Shown: positions 1-13,663 of the stretch, in pieces
How positions within the stretch are numbered: the stretch's first letter is position 1
Layout: the number at the start of each line of letters is the position of its first letter
Source: Colwellia sp. Arc7-635
GTDB lineage: Bacteria; Pseudomonadota; Gammaproteobacteria; Enterobacterales; Alteromonadaceae
Assembly: GCF_003971255.1 (NCBI RefSeq)
Contig: NZ_CP034660.1
Location: forward strand, 1,302,001 to 1,366,000
Direction of reading: 5' to 3'
DNA length: 64,000 nucleotides
Program-made: the position numbers and the translations under genes
Notes under the pieces: model-generated
The model's database searches: none
What the model saw: only the letters and a program-made list of their open reading frames with translations
Told to the model about the DNA's origin: nothing

Positions 1-57
1 TACAGAGACAAACTGCGACAGAACAACACAGCTAAGGTAGATAATAACTATGTATAA
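1..57 (+). CDS. tolQ: TolQ, C-terminal end only
   Basis: The first 57 bases read as the last 18 codons of a protein ending VDNNYV and then TAA. The stop lies inside the beginning of tolR, so the two frames overlap by 8 bp. TolQ is the inner-membrane proton-channel partner of TolR and always precedes it in this operon. The short tail is too variable to identify alone; the call rests on position and translational overlap. Confidence 0.75.
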   Translation, partial: YRDKLRQNNTAKVDNNYV

Positions 58-478
58 TCGAGTTAGGCGCCGTAAGGTAGCTGAGATAAATGTAGTGCCT
101 TATATTGATGTTATGTTGGTGTTGTTGATCATTTTTATGGTGACGGCACCTTTAATAACCCAAGGCGTTAAAGTAGATCTGCCGCAAGCTGATGCAGAGC
201 CTCTTAGTAAGGATATGAAACCACCATTAGTGGCTTCAGTTGATGCACAAGGTAATTACTATTTAGCCGTTGGCGATAGTAAAAATGAACCCATGTCGGC
301 TGAACAGGTAGCTGTTTTGGTTGCTGAGCATTTAAAGAAAGCCCCTGATACCCCTGTGGTGGTTAATGGTGATGGTGCAGTTTCTTATGATGCTGTTATT
401 CAATTAATGGTAATGCTACAAAAAAAGGCAGGAGTACCGTCTGTAGGCTTAATGACTGATACCCCGGAGAGTAAGTAG
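50..478 (+). CDS. tolR: TolR, inner-membrane Tol-Pal protein
   Basis: TolR (142 aa) works with TolQ to turn the proton gradient into movement of TolA, which pulls Pal and the outer membrane inward during division. One transmembrane helix lies at about residues 15-37 and includes the motif PYIDVMLVLLIIFM. Its Asp (about residue 20) is the conserved proton-carrying residue of the ExbD/TolR family. The rest is the periplasmic domain. The start overlaps the tolQ stop, and its TAG shares one base with the GTG start of tolA, so the three genes are translationally coupled. Confidence 0.96.
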   Translation: MYNRVRRRKVAEINVVPYIDVMLVLLIIFMVTAPLITQGVKVDLPQADAEPLSKDMKPPLVASVDAQGNYYLAVGDSKNEPMSAEQVAVLVAEHLKKAPDTPVVVNGDGAVSYDAVIQLMVMLQKKAGVPSVGLMTDTPESK

Positions 479-1395
479 TGTCGTCGAAGTATTCGTTACC
501 CTTAGTGTTGAGCTTTACCATTCACATAGTGTTGGCAGGCATTCTGTTACTAGGCGATTTCTCATCGCCACCAAAACCGACGCCAACGTCAGTGCAAATG
601 GAACCTATTCAAGCTGTTATAGTTGAAAAAAGTAAAGTAGAGGCACAAATTAATAAGATTAAAAAGCAAAAGGCTGATGACGCTAAAAAGCTTAAGGATC
701 TTGAACAAAGTATTGCCGCAGCGAAAGCGAAACGATTAAACGAGGCGAAGCGAGTCAAGGAGCTTGAGCGTCAACGTAAGAAAAAAGCACGAGAAAAAAA
801 GGCTGCTGATATTGCTTCTAAAAAAGCTAAGGCTAAAGCAAATGCTGCTGACAAAATACGTAAGCAAAAAGAACGTGAGAAAAAGCAAGCAGATGAAGCC
901 GCCGCAGCTGACGCGAAAGCTAAACGTATAAAAGAAGAAAATGACGCTAAAAAAGCCGCCAAAAAAGCTGAAGACTTACGTAAAAAGAAAGCTGCAGAGC
1001 TTAAACGTAAAGAACAAGAAGCACGTGAACGTGCAGCACAGCAAAAACTATTAGAGCAGCAAATGGCTGAAGATATGGCGAATCGTCAACAAGCACGTCG
1101 ACAACAAATGATGACAGAAATTGGTCGTTTTACGGCATTAATTACGCAAACCATCAAACGTAACTTGATTACAGATCGTAGTACGATGGAAGGTAAATCT
1201 TGTAAATTGACCATAAGTCTAGCACCATCAGGCTTTGTCACTAATGTCGTTACTGGGCAAGGTAATCGAATCGTTTGTGAAGCGGCTAAAACTGCGGTAT
1301 ATAAAGCGGGTACTTTACCGGTATCTAAAGACCCTGAAATATTTCGAGAAATGAGAACAATCAGTTTAACCGTAGCACCTGACAAATTTAATTAA
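478..1395 (+). CDS. tolA: TolA, energy-transducing periplasmic spanning protein
   Basis: TolA (305 aa) links the TolQR motor to TolB and Pal across the periplasm. A membrane anchor is visible at about residues 8-27. A very Lys/Ala/Glu-rich segment at about 50-215 is the long helical rod. The globular C-terminal domain follows, with two cysteines (GKSCKL and RIVCEAA), as in domain III of other TolA proteins. Translation starts at a GTG whose first base is the last base of the tolR stop. The repetitive AAG/GCT coding makes long spurious open frames on the other strand. Confidence 0.95.
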   Translation: MSSKYSLPLVLSFTIHIVLAGILLLGDFSSPPKPTPTSVQMEPIQAVIVEKSKVEAQINKIKKQKADDAKKLKDLEQSIAAAKAKRLNEAKRVKELERQRKKKAREKKAADIASKKAKAKANAADKIRKQKEREKKQADEAAAADAKAKRIKEENDAKKAAKKAEDLRKKKAAELKRKEQEARERAAQQKLLEQQMAEDMANRQQARRQQMMTEIGRFTALITQTIKRNLITDRSTMEGKSCKLTISLAPSGFVTNVVTGQGNRIVCEAAKTAVYKAGTLPVSKDPEIFREMRTISLTVAPDKFN

Positions 1396-1426
1396 GTTTT
1401 TATCTATTAGGAAAATAAGCATCTCT

Positions 1427-2773
1427 ATGAAAAAAGTAACTTTAATTTTACTACTCTTTATTGCCATTCTTTCAAAACCAGCAATGGCAACGCTAGAAAT
1501 TGTTATCACTGAAGGTGTTGATAGTGCACGACCAATTGCAGTGATCCCGTTTAAATGGGTTGGTACGGGAGTCATGCCAGAGCGTTTGTCAAAAGTGATT
1601 AGCGATGATTTACTGCGCAGTGGTAAGTTTAGCCCTATTAATTCATCACGCTTTCCTCAGTCTCCAAACGCTGACAGTGAAATTGATTATTCGGCTTGGG
1701 CGAGTGAAGGCGTTGAAGCGGTTGTTATAGGTGAAGTGAGCGAAACATCAATTGGACGTTATCAAGTTAAATATCAACTTGTTGATGTTATTCGTGGGCA
1801 AGTTACTGGTGGCGAAACGCAAATGCTAAGTAATGGTGAACTGGTTCGCGCTTCAGATCATATTCTCGACGAGAGTACCGTTGAAATTGGTGCTGACCAA
1901 TTTCGCCGTTATGCTCACCGTATTAGTGACGTTGTTTATGAAAAACTTACCGGTACTCGTGGAGCATTTCTAACTAAAATTGCTTATGTGATTGTGCGTG
2001 ATACGGGTGAATATCCATATCAACTAGCCGTTGCTGATTATGATGGTTTTAATGAGCATGTTTTATTAAGCTCTAAAGAACCACTAATGTCACCATCATG
2101 GCATCCAAATGGTAATCAATTGGCTTATGTGACATTTGAAAATCGCCAAGCGCAAATTCACATTATCGATATTTATTCTGGACAACGTAATTTAATCAGT
2201 TCTTTTAAAGGCATAAATAGTGCACCTACATGGTCACCTGATGGCAAAAAACTTGCGATGGTGTTGTCTAAAGACGGTAACCCTGACCTCTATATTATGG
2301 AAGTAGCGACTAAAAAATTACGTCGTGTGACACGCAATCGTGCCATTGATACGGAACCAAGTTGGACACCTGATGGTAATTCATTGATATTTAGTTCAGA
2401 ACGAGGTGGAAAAGCGCAGCTTTATCGCGTAAATTTAGTCGATGGCAAAGTCAGAAGACTCACATTTGATGGCGAAATGAACTTAGGTGGGTCACTGACA
2501 CCAGATGGTCGTCAATTAGTGATGGTAAATCGTACACGCGGAAAGTATCATCTAGCTAAACAAGAATTTGATTCAGGGATTTTTCAAGTGCTAACAACTA
2601 CGCGCTTGGATGAATCACCAAGTATCTCACCTAATGGTGGGATGATAATCTATAGTACTTTACACAATAACCGACAGGTATTAAGTTTAGTGTCTGTAGA
2701 TGGAAGATTTAAGGCAAGATTGCCTGCACTCAATGGCGAAGTGAAGTCTCCTTCATGGTCACCATTTTTATAA
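1427..2773 (+). CDS. tolB: TolB, periplasmic beta-propeller of Tol-Pal
   Basis: TolB (448 aa) is periplasmic and shuttles between TolA and Pal. It starts with a signal peptide ([21 protein letters not shown], cleavage after about residue 21). An N-terminal alpha/beta domain follows to about residue 165, then propeller blades marked by repeated [24 protein letters not shown] and SPSISPNG motifs, ending in SPSWSPFL. The length is typical. It lies 31 bp after tolA and 43 bp before pal, consistent with one operon. Confidence 0.96.
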   Translation: MKKVTLILLLFIAILSKPAMATLEIVITEGVDSARPIAVIPFKWVGTGVMPERLSKVISDDLLRSGKFSPINSSRFPQSPNADSEIDYSAWASEGVEAVVIGEVSETSIGRYQVKYQLVDVIRGQVTGGETQMLSNGELVRASDHILDESTVEIGADQFRRYAHRISDVVYEKLTGTRGAFLTKIAYVIVRDTGEYPYQLAVADYDGFNEHVLLSSKEPLMSPSWHPNGNQLAYVTFENRQAQIHIIDIYSGQRNLISSFKGINSAPTWSPDGKKLAMVLSKDGNPDLYIMEVATKKLRRVTRNRAIDTEPSWTPDGNSLIFSSERGGKAQLYRVNLVDGKVRRLTFDGEMNLGGSLTPDGRQLVMVNRTRGKYHLAKQEFDSGIFQVLTTTRLDESPSISPNGGMIIYSTLHNNRQVLSLVSVDGRFKARLPALNGEVKSPSWSPFL

Positions 2774-2816
2774 TAATTATTAGTAATTTAATTTGTAAAT
2801 AATAAGGACACATAAA

Positions 2817-3371
2817 ATGCGCTTGAATAAAACAGTAAAAGCTTTAGCGGTTGTTTTACCTATTATGGCTTTATCAGCCTGTAGTTCATCTAATACGGCT
2901 AGCGAAGATGCTAGTGCTATGCAAAAGAATGAAGCTGCTATGGCAGAACAAAAATCTCGTGAAGCAGCAGAACGAGTAAAAGTAGAAGCAATGCAACGTG
3001 CTGATGCTATTGAAGCTAAAAAACGTCAAGAAATAGAAAAGTTACGTTCAGAGCATATCGTTTACTTTGGTTTTGATAAATCAACAGTAGGTAATGACTT
3101 CTCAGCGATTCTTGATGCGCATGCAAAGTTTCTTAATGAAAATACAAATGTAAACGTATTAATTGAAGGCCATGCCGATGAACGTGGTACACCTGAATAC
3201 AACATTGCGCTAGGCGAACGTCGTGCAAAATCTATCGAAACGTATTTAGAAAATATGGGTGTTTCTTCTTCACAATTAAGTGTAGTTAGCTACGGTGAAG
3301 AAAAGCCTATGGTTAAAGATCGTAGCGAAGGCGCGTTTGCTAAAAACCGTCGTGCCGTGTTGGTCTATTAA
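2817..3371 (+). CDS. pal: Pal, peptidoglycan-associated lipoprotein
   Basis: Pal (184 aa) is an outer-membrane lipoprotein that binds peptidoglycan through an OmpA-like domain. The lipobox is LSAC, with lipidated Cys22. A charged, helical linker follows (about 35-75), then the OmpA domain with VYFGFDKSTV, LIEGHADERGTPEYN and GERRAKSIETYL. The Asp and Arg of that domain that contact diaminopimelate appear intact. A clear AAGGA precedes the ATG. Confidence 0.97.
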   Translation: MRLNKTVKALAVVLPIMALSACSSSNTASEDASAMQKNEAAMAEQKSREAAERVKVEAMQRADAIEAKKRQEIEKLRSEHIVYFGFDKSTVGNDFSAILDAHAKFLNENTNVNVLIEGHADERGTPEYNIALGERRAKSIETYLENMGVSSSQLSVVSYGEEKPMVKDRSEGAFAKNRRAVLVY

Positions 3372-3383
3372 TCAGGTAATTAA

Positions 3384-4172
3384 ATGAAACCCAATAGCAT
3401 TCTATTCGGGATGTCCTTTGCTGTTGCTGCCAATTTGGCAGTGGCAGCAGAACCTGCTCCTGTTATCGAAGTCATCGCAGGCGTGCCATCTAGCACTGCC
3501 ACTCCTAGCTTAACTGATCAGCTTGTTAGCCTTGAACGAAAGCTTGATGCACGTAACCGAGCACAAGTTAATGTTCAGCAACAGCTTGATGAACTGCAAA
3601 ATGAAGTAAATGAACTTCGTGGCATTACTGAGTTACACACTTATCAGCTGAGTCAAGTGCTTGACCGTCAACGTGAGTTGTATCAAGAACTAGATCGTCG
3701 TGTTTCTGAGGCATTAAAACCTGCAAATCAAGTACCTGCTGCAACTAATATGTCTGCAACTAATAGTGGCAATGTAAATTACAGTAGTAATTTAACTGAA
3801 AATGAAGCTTATGATCGTGCCGTCAATATGGTGCTCAAAGATAAGCGTTATGATCAAGCCATACCAGAATTTGAAACTTTTAATCAAAAATACCCAAACT
3901 CAAGTTATGCAGCGAATGCTCATTACTGGTTAGGGCAGTTATTGTTTAACAAAGGTGAATTAGCTAAAGCACGCAAAGAGTTTGATTTAGTGGTTAACAA
4001 TTACCTTGATTCTAGTAAACGTAGCGACGCAATGCTGAAATTAGCTATGGTTGAGCAAAAAGAGAACAATCCAGCAAAAGCGGTTGCTATATATAAAAAA
4101 CTAATTGCTGAATATCCTAATTCAAGTGCTGCAAAATTAGCACAGCCAAGATTAAAAAGTCTTAAATCATAA
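3384..4172 (+). CDS. cpoB: CpoB (YbgF), Tol-Pal coordinator of peptidoglycan synthesis
   Basis: CpoB (262 aa) is periplasmic and in E. coli couples Tol-Pal constriction to the PBP1B synthase. A signal peptide ends around AVAA (residue 22). A coiled coil for trimerisation follows (about 45-110), rich in Gln, Leu and Glu, then a Ser/Asn-rich linker and a C-terminal TPR domain (about 135-262) with NEAYDRAVNMVLKDKRYDQA and SSYAANAHYWLGQL. It starts 12 bp after pal and closes the operon. A short inverted repeat at 4208-4223 lies downstream but has no T-tract, so it is not called a terminator. Confidence 0.95.
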   Translation: MKPNSILFGMSFAVAANLAVAAEPAPVIEVIAGVPSSTATPSLTDQLVSLERKLDARNRAQVNVQQQLDELQNEVNELRGITELHTYQLSQVLDRQRELYQELDRRVSEALKPANQVPAATNMSATNSGNVNYSSNLTENEAYDRAVNMVLKDKRYDQAIPEFETFNQKYPNSSYAANAHYWLGQLLFNKGELAKARKEFDLVVNNYLDSSKRSDAMLKLAMVEQKENNPAKAVAIYKKLIAEYPNSSAAKLAQPRLKSLKS

Positions 4173-4250
4173 TTGTTGCTGATAAGTTGTACGCTTTGCT
4201 GTCTTTTTGTTCGAACGAACAATAAACTTCGAAAAAGCTTAAAATTATTG

Positions 4251-4278
4251 TTGCACTTAAAAATATTATGAGTATTAT
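4251..4278 (+). promoter_or_regulatory. Promoter of the tRNA-Lys cluster
   Basis: TTGCAC (4251-4256), a 16-bp spacer and TATTAT (4273-4278) form a good sigma-70 promoter. It is followed by a GC-rich discriminator, GCCCCGCG, in otherwise AT-rich DNA, which is the hallmark of stringently controlled stable-RNA promoters. No other strong promoter is seen between the four tRNAs, so one precursor transcript is likely. Confidence 0.7.
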
Positions 4279-4320
4279 ATGCCCCGCGTTGGACGAGTAG
4301 TTCAACGGGGAAACAAATGC

Positions 4321-4396
4321 CGGTCGTTAGCTCAGTTGGTAGAGCAGTTGGCTTTTAACCAATTTGTCGAAGGTTCAAATCCTTCACGACCGACCA
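4321..4396 (+). tRNA. tRNA-Lys(TTT), copy 1
   Basis: A full 76-nt cloverleaf: acceptor CGGTCGT/ACGACCG, D arm GCTC/GAGC, anticodon stem GTTGG/CCAAT with loop CTTTTAA (anticodon TTT), T arm GAAGG/CCTTC and encoded CCA. The first base is C pairing with G72, where E. coli has G-C. Confidence 0.97.
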
Positions 4397-4441
4397 CTTT
4401 TTTACCAAAGAAAGTGTCGGTATTTGTTTCTTGTATTATCT

Positions 4442-4517
4442 CGGTCGTTAGCTCAGTTGGTAGAGCAGTTGGCTTTTAACCAATTTGTCGAAGGTTCAAA
4501 TCCTTCACGACCGACCA
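4442..4517 (+). tRNA. tRNA-Lys(TTT), copy 2
   Basis: Identical in all 76 positions to the copy at 4321-4396, including the encoded CCA. It is separated from that copy by 45 bp of AT-rich spacer. Confidence 0.97.
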
Positions 4518-4596
4518 CTTCTTCTTATTTCTTAAGAGTGAAGTGATATTTAAATTAGCATCATGCTTATTTAATTAAAAATTAAAAGTAGTTTAT

Positions 4597-4672
4597 CGGT
4601 CGTTAGCTCAGTTGGTAGAGCAGTTGGCTTTTAACCAATTTGTCGAAGGTTCAAATCCTTCACGACCGACCA
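4597..4672 (+). tRNA. tRNA-Lys(TTT), copy 3
   Basis: A third identical 76-nt copy, 79 bp after the second. The spacer shows no similarity to the other spacers beyond being AT-rich. Confidence 0.97.
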
Positions 4673-4773
4673 CTTTTAAATTTTTAAACGTTCTAAATTT
4701 TTAAATATCCTGAATATAAATATATTCAACTTATTAGCATAGTAAGTAAATTATTTTATATTAGAGAATATAT

Positions 4774-4849
4774 CGGTCGTTAGCTCAGTTGGTAGAGCAG
4801 TTGGCTTTTAACCAATTTGTCGAAGGTTCAAATCCTTCACGACCGACCA
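4774..4849 (+). tRNA. tRNA-Lys(TTT), copy 4
   Basis: A fourth identical copy, 101 bp after the third. No convincing hairpin terminator follows; the next 200 bp are AT-rich and lead to the nadA promoter. Confidence 0.97.
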
Positions 4850-5062
4850 CTCTAAATATTCCACATAGACAGTCATCAAAACCTCACTCATACTAAAACT
4901 CTAATTTATCTAATTTATCTAATTTTCCTAACAATTAATATTAACCATTATCATAGAAAATTTTCCGTTTATATTCTTAATTAACGTTCATGTATTCCTT
5001 ATCTTAATCCGATCTTAGCTAAGCTATTTTCTTAGTACACTTTTATTCCTCGATACTTTATA

Positions 5063-5094
5063 ATTCTCGAGATTTTAAGGTACTCATCGAGAAT
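5063..5094 (+). promoter_or_regulatory. Inverted repeat in the nadA leader
   Basis: Perfect 8-bp arms ATTCTCGA (5063-5070) and TCGAGAAT (5087-5094) sit between a TATAAT (5059-5064) and the nadA ATG at 5099. No classical Shine-Dalgarno is seen, so the hairpin occupies the ribosome binding region. It could be a repressor operator or an RNA hairpin controlling initiation. This is inference from position only. Confidence 0.4.
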
Positions 5095-5098
5095 ACAT

Positions 5099-6145
5099 AT
5101 GACCCAAGCAAATTTAGCCGTTGACTTTGACTTTCAATTTCCTCAAAAGCCTACGCCATTAAGCGATGTAGAGCGTGAAGATTACAAAGCTCGCATCAAG
5201 ATATTATTGAAAGAAAAAAATGCTGTGCTTGTTGCGCATTACTATACCGATCCTGAAATTCAAGCCTTAGCAGAAGAAACTGGAGGCTGTGTTGCTGACT
5301 CATTAGAAATGGCTAGGTTTGGTAATAATCATCCTGCTGATACATTGATTGTTGCAGGTGTTCGTTTCATGGGTGAAACTGCAAAAGTACTTACACCAGA
5401 AAAAACAGTGGTAATGCCGACATTAGAAGCTACATGCTCATTAGATCTTGGTTGCCCTATAGAGCAATTCAATGCTTTTTGTGATCAGCACCCTGATAGA
5501 ACGGTTGTTGTCTACGCTAATACTTCTACAGCAGTTAAAGCTCGTGCTGACTGGATTGTAACATCCTCATGTGCTTTAGAGATTGTTGAACACCTTGATG
5601 AACAAGGTGAGAAAATCCTATGGGGTCCTGATCGTCACCTAGGTGCTTATATCGAGAAACAAACCGGTGCTGACATGATAATGTGGCAGGGGGCTTGTAT
5701 TGTCCACGATGAGTTTAAGACTAAAGCGTTGAGCGATATGAAAGCGCTCCATCCAGACGCTGCTATTCTAGTACATCCTGAATCGCCTGCAGAAATAGTA
5801 GACCTTGCCGACTCAGTAGGCTCAACAAGCCAGCTGATAAAGGCTGCTCAGGATTTACCTAATAAAAAATTCATTGTCGCTACTGATCGTGGAATTTTTT
5901 ATAAGATGCAACAGTTATGTCCTGATAAAGAGTTCTTTGAAGCACCAACAGCAGGTGAAGGTGCAACATGTCGAAGTTGTGCACATTGCCCATGGATGGC
6001 AATGAATGGTTTAAAGGAAATTGAACAAGCACTATTAAATCCTGAGGGAAGGGAAGTATTTGTTGATATGTCATTACGTGAAGGTGCGCTGAAATCTCTT
6101 GACCGCATGTTGCAATTTAACGCGGAACTTAAGAAAAATAGCTAA
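5099..6145 (+). CDS. nadA: Quinolinate synthase NadA
   Basis: NadA (348 aa) condenses iminoaspartate with dihydroxyacetone phosphate to give quinolinate for NAD synthesis. It is cytosolic and carries a 4Fe-4S cluster. Typical motifs are [18 protein letters not shown] near residue 45, [28 protein letters not shown] and the C-terminal [13 protein letters not shown]. The first ligand Cys (in ATCSLD), the second (TSSC) and one of the C-terminal CxxC pair would hold the cluster. The partner nadB is not in the window. Length is normal. Confidence 0.97.
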   Translation: MTQANLAVDFDFQFPQKPTPLSDVEREDYKARIKILLKEKNAVLVAHYYTDPEIQALAEETGGCVADSLEMARFGNNHPADTLIVAGVRFMGETAKVLTPEKTVVMPTLEATCSLDLGCPIEQFNAFCDQHPDRTVVVYANTSTAVKARADWIVTSSCALEIVEHLDEQGEKILWGPDRHLGAYIEKQTGADMIMWQGACIVHDEFKTKALSDMKALHPDAAILVHPESPAEIVDLADSVGSTSQLIKAAQDLPNKKFIVATDRGIFYKMQQLCPDKEFFEAPTAGEGATCRSCAHCPWMAMNGLKEIEQALLNPEGREVFVDMSLREGALKSLDRMLQFNAELKKNS

Positions 6146-6201
6146 CGTTTTAACATAGTGTTGTATTAATAAGCACTTGTTATAACAATGTATAAATTAA
6201 G

Positions 6202-6230
6202 TTGCGTTCTGATAGGAATTTTTCTACCAT
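6202..6230 (+). promoter_or_regulatory. Putative promoter for the tRNA-Ser region
   Basis: TTGCGT (6202-6207), a 17-bp spacer and TACCAT (6225-6230), followed by AGCGC. It would transcribe through the two tRNA-Ser-like units before the intact gene. Immediately after it, the heptamer AGCTTAG is repeated three times (6236-6256). Confidence 0.5.
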
Positions 6231-6269
6231 AGCGCAGCTTAGAGCTTAGAGCTTAGAGTAAGTCTAAAT

Positions 6270-6479
6270 GGTGAGGTGTCCGAGTGGTCGCCAAAATGCA
6301 TTGACACGTCATGCGTGCTCATCGGCATAAAACCAAACCGTGAAGAAAGCACGTTAACATATCAATTTTAAATGGTGAGGTGTCCGAGTGGTCGCCAAAA
6401 TGCATTGACACGCCATGCGTGCTCATTGGCATAAAACCAAACCGTGAAGAAAGCACGTTAACATATCAATTTTTTAAAT
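6270..6479 (+). repeat. Two tandem units starting with a tRNA-Ser 5' fragment
   Basis: Units of 104 bp (6270-6373) and 106 bp (6374-6479) each begin with GGTGAGGTGTCCGAGTGG, exactly the first 18 bases of the tRNA-Ser that follows at 6480. They then diverge into a shared non-tRNA sequence containing TGCATTGACACG and AAAGCACGTTAAC. The two units are nearly identical: one T/C and one C/T difference, plus a short T-run difference. Neither can fold as a tRNA. They may be remnants of recombination in a former tRNA array, or processed leader elements. Confidence 0.85.
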
Positions 6480-6567
6480 GGTGAGGTGTCCGAGTGGCCG
6501 AAGGAGCACGCCTGGAAAGCGTGTAAGGCGCAAGCCTTCGAGGGTTCGAATCCCTCCCTCACCGCCA
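6480..6567 (+). tRNA. tRNA-Ser(GGA)
   Basis: An 88-nt class II tRNA. The acceptor is GGTGAGG/CCTCACC, the anticodon stem CACGC/GCGTG has loop CTGGAAA (anticodon GGA), the long variable arm is AAGGCGCAAGCCTT, the T arm is GAGGG/CCCTC, the discriminator is G and CCA is encoded. Confidence 0.96.
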
Positions 6568-6598
6568 TCTATTAAGTAATGAATAAATTACCGCTAAA

Positions 6599-6627
6599 AG
6601 CCGCTAGTTATCTAGCGGCTTTTTTTG
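6599..6627 (+). terminator. Terminator after tRNA-Ser
   Basis: A 9-bp perfect stem AGCCGCTAG/CTAGCGGCT with loop TTAT, followed by seven T. It lies 31 bp beyond the tRNA CCA end. The next 500 bases (to about 7140) hold no gene or clear element that I can see. Confidence 0.9.
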
Positions 6628-7169
6628 TGAGTAAATTTAAAACTCAACGAACAATTTATGCTTATTAGTATTGCGCTTGCTAGTACTGTTCATAATAGTG
6701 CCTCTTGAGCATGGCATACAAACTCTCAGTGAAAACAACTGCAAGTCTGATCACTTCATATATATAAAAAATAGAGGTACCACATCTATTGCACTTTCAT
6801 CATAGTCAATAATCGAGGCTTTTTATCTAAAAGTCGGTAAGTAAAGTAGGTAAGTGGAGGTACTGCATATATGTGTTTTAATAGTACTGCTAGAATCAAT
6901 ATTATTAGAGCCCTTAAAAAGATAGCAATAAATGAAAATGCCATCAATTAGCCTTTAAAACTCTTTTCTTATGCAAAACACTTAATTTACCAAGTTTAGT
7001 GACTATCCATATCCGTTTAGATGCGCAATTAAATGAACTACCTTAGCTTTGAATTGCTTAATCTATAAGGTTATTCCTGCTTAATCTGCCTCTTTTGATG
7101 TTAATTTATTCGCTTTGGTTAAATATGCAACAAACAAACCTTTATTCGCAATTAAATGCAAATTAGGTG

Positions 7170-7197
7170 TTGACGTGCGGCGAGAAATCTCTAAAAT
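7170..7197 (+). promoter_or_regulatory. rRNA operon promoter P1
   Basis: TTGACG (7170-7175), a 16-bp spacer and TAAAAT (7192-7197), then GCGCTCC. The 16-bp spacing and GCGC discriminator match the rrn P1 style. AT-rich DNA upstream (about 7120-7165) could act as an UP element. Confidence 0.8.
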
Positions 7198-7338
7198 GCG
7201 CTCCACTTCTTCGGGACAAGTCGAAGAGGTTGTTTTAATGAGTTATCTCTTTCAGTTTAGGCTGATTTGGTTAACTTAACGTTTTTAAGTTAAGTTTGAA
7301 TCTTCTGAAAAGAAAGCTTAAAAAAACGAAATAAAACG

Positions 7339-7366
7339 TTGACATTAAAACCTGAGAGCGTATTAT
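7339..7366 (+). promoter_or_regulatory. rRNA operon promoter P2
   Basis: Consensus TTGACA (7339-7344), a 16-bp spacer and TATTAT (7361-7366), then ACGCCTCC. It lies 169 bp after P1 and about 360 bp before the 16S 5' end. Confidence 0.8.
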
Positions 7367-7440
7367 ACGCCTCCTGCTTCGGGGCTACAGCAACGAAGTC
7401 AAACGAAATTCAAGTAAATAACGAATGCGATTATTTGCTA

Positions 7441-7470
7441 CTTATCTTAACGATAAGTTTCTTTAACAAT
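7441..7470 (+). promoter_or_regulatory. rrn antitermination site (boxB hairpin and boxA)
   Basis: The hairpin CTTATC-TTAAC-GATAAG (7441-7457) is directly followed by TTTCTTTAACAAT (7458-7470), matching the rrn boxA that loads NusB/NusE. Confidence 0.75.
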
Positions 7471-7724
7471 TAGTTATCATGCAATTTGTGTGGACACTCA
7501 CATTAACGTTGATTTTACATAGTTATCCTCGGATAACAAAAAAACAGCTTAATATGATGTCACACAAAGAATAAGTATCATTTAGGTCTTCGGATTTAAA
7601 TAATACGTTTTATGTAGTTACTTTCTTCTTTAGTCGGATAGAAAGTAACACGACAGAATTCATTGAGCAGATGTCTTTTCTTAGTTAACTTCGGTTAGTT
7701 AAGGTGAGCATCACAAACGATTTT

Positions 7725-9269
<1,545 letters not shown>

Positions 9270-9391
9270 TCTTGAAGTAAAACAGCTTAATGAGAACCTC
9301 GGTTCTACGAGTGTTCACACAAATTACATGATAACAAATTAGAAGAAGTCCAAACATGCTAGCTTCGGACGTAAATTCTTGAAAGAGAAAT

Positions 9392-9468
<77 letters not shown>

Positions 9469-9503
9469 ATTTACGTTCTAGCTTAAAGTGTGTTTCCCAT
9501 TGC

Positions 9504-9579
9504 GGGGCTATAGCTCAGCTGGGAGAGCGCCTGCCTTGCACGCAGGAGGTCAGCAGTTCGATCCTGCTTAGCTCCACCA
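9504..9579 (+). tRNA. tRNA-Ala(TGC)
   Basis: A 76-nt cloverleaf: acceptor GGGGCTA/TAGCTCC with the G3-U70 wobble that alanyl-tRNA synthetase recognises, anticodon stem CTGCC/GCAGG with loop TTGCACG (anticodon TGC), encoded CCA. Confidence 0.97.
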
Positions 9580-9680
9580 CTTCTTCACTAAAGAAAGAGA
9601 CCAAACTTAAGTTACGCTTTTTTAAGCTACTTTAAGTTTGGTTTTTTAAACCACGATTTATGCCGAATGTGTGCATTGAT

Positions 9681-9696
9681 TGAGTTCTTTAACAAT
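9681..9696 (+). promoter_or_regulatory. Second boxA, upstream of 23S
   Basis: TGAGTTCTTTAACAAT repeats the boxA core found before 16S. The rest of the 9580-10009 spacer holds no gene. It contains AT-rich repeats that pair with sequence beyond the 23S 3' end to form the processing stalk. Confidence 0.65.
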
Positions 9697-10009
9697 CTGG
9701 AAAGCTGATATAAATACCGGTATTTATATGGCAAACACGGTGTCGCGCTGTTGTTTGCAAATTATAAATACCAAGCTGTTGTTAATAGGAATATCACCTA
9801 TTAATAATGGTGATTACGGGTCCTCCTCGGAAACGTAATCAACCCGGTAGTTTATTTACAGTTAGTTTACTAACCGTAATGAATTACCACTCTTATTCAA
9901 GACACACTTTGTGTGCGTGAAAATGTCAGACTTTACAATTGCTGTGGATTAGTCTCCACGGTGTACTTTGTGTTGATTCTTTTTAAGATGAGACTACTTA
10001 GGGTTGTAT

Positions 10010-12905
<2,896 letters not shown>

Positions 12906-13081
12906 ACAACACCCAAGTAGTTTTGCTGAAAAGTGAACTATGAAGTGAATTGTAGGTAAGTTTGACTAACACTCGCAAGAGTGACACGTACATAAAGAAT
13001 TGAATAAGAATTCGAGAATAAAACGTATTTATCATCATTGAGACACGTCTTAATGAGCAGCTTTCAAGATTGTACCCTTTT

Positions 13082-13200
13082 TGTCTAGCGACAATAGCGA
13101 CATGGCCCCACCTGATCCCATTCCGAACTCAGAAGTGAAACGTGTTAGCGCCGATGGTAGTGTGGGAGTTCCCATGTGAGAGTAGGACATTGCTAGACTT
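13082..13200 (+). rRNA. rrf: 5S ribosomal RNA
   Basis: About 119 nt. The ends TGTCTAGC and GCTAGACT pair. The conserved core includes CCGAACTCAGAAGTGAAACG and GCGCCGATGGTAGTGTGGG. Confidence 0.95.
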
Positions 13201-13211
13201 CTATTTAGAGA

Positions 13212-13239
13212 AACCCGTAGCTAACGCTACGGGTTTTTT
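13212..13239 (+). terminator. rRNA operon terminator
   Basis: A perfect stem AACCCGTAGC/GCTACGGGTT with loop TAAC, running into a T-tract, 11 bp after 5S. Confidence 0.93.
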
Positions 13240-13269
13240 GCTATCTGGCGTTTGAAAAACAAAAAAATT

Positions 13270-13454
13270 GATGGCTCCACCAGTCCATTGCGAAGTCAGA
13301 AGTGACCGCTCTAGTGCATCCATGTACCCACGGCATTAGTACATCCATGTACGTCAAATGAGTTAGCACCGAAGGTAAAGAGTGTGTGGGTGTTCTTCTT
13401 AGGACATTGCTAGACTTCTATTTAGAAAAACCGTAGCTAACGCTACGGTTTTTT
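13270..13454 (+). pseudogene. Degenerate second 5S rRNA plus terminator
   Basis: The segment repeats the 5S landmarks in order: GATGGCTCCACC, CGAAGTCAGAAGTGA, GTTAGCACCGAAGG, GTGTGGG and the 3' end AGGACATTGCTAGACTTCTA. The 5' arm is missing, and about 55 bp is inserted after GACCGCTC. The insert carries CATCCATGTAC twice. It is followed by its own terminator, AACCGTAGC-TAAC-GCTACGGTT plus six T (13429-13454). The product could not fold as 5S. Confidence 0.8.
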
Positions 13455-13663
13455 GCTTTCTGGCGTTTAAAAATTAAACGTTGAATTGAAGTACTACTAA
13501 GAACAGTAGTATGACTCATGTAAACTAAGTCCATGTCAGAGATTAGAGCCCAGTTACTGTATATTTATGTACTCACGACATGATGGCTTCTATGCACTTC
13601 ACTCCTAGATTTATATTTAGGTCGCTCCTTGCCATCCATTTTATCTCGAATCCCTTTACATCA

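Noticed and set aside
771-962. Open frame on the opposite strand of tolA, and 1086-1385 likewise
   Set aside because: Mirror of the Lys/Ala-rich tolA codons; no start signals.
4208-4223. Terminator after cpoB at the TTGTTCG-AA-CGAACAA palindrome
   Set aside because: The loop is too short and no T-tract follows.
4279-4546. Open frames across the tRNA-Lys copies
   Set aside because: They translate tRNA genes and spacers.
4321-4849. CRISPR-like array
   Set aside because: The four repeats are complete tRNA-Lys genes with unequal spacers.
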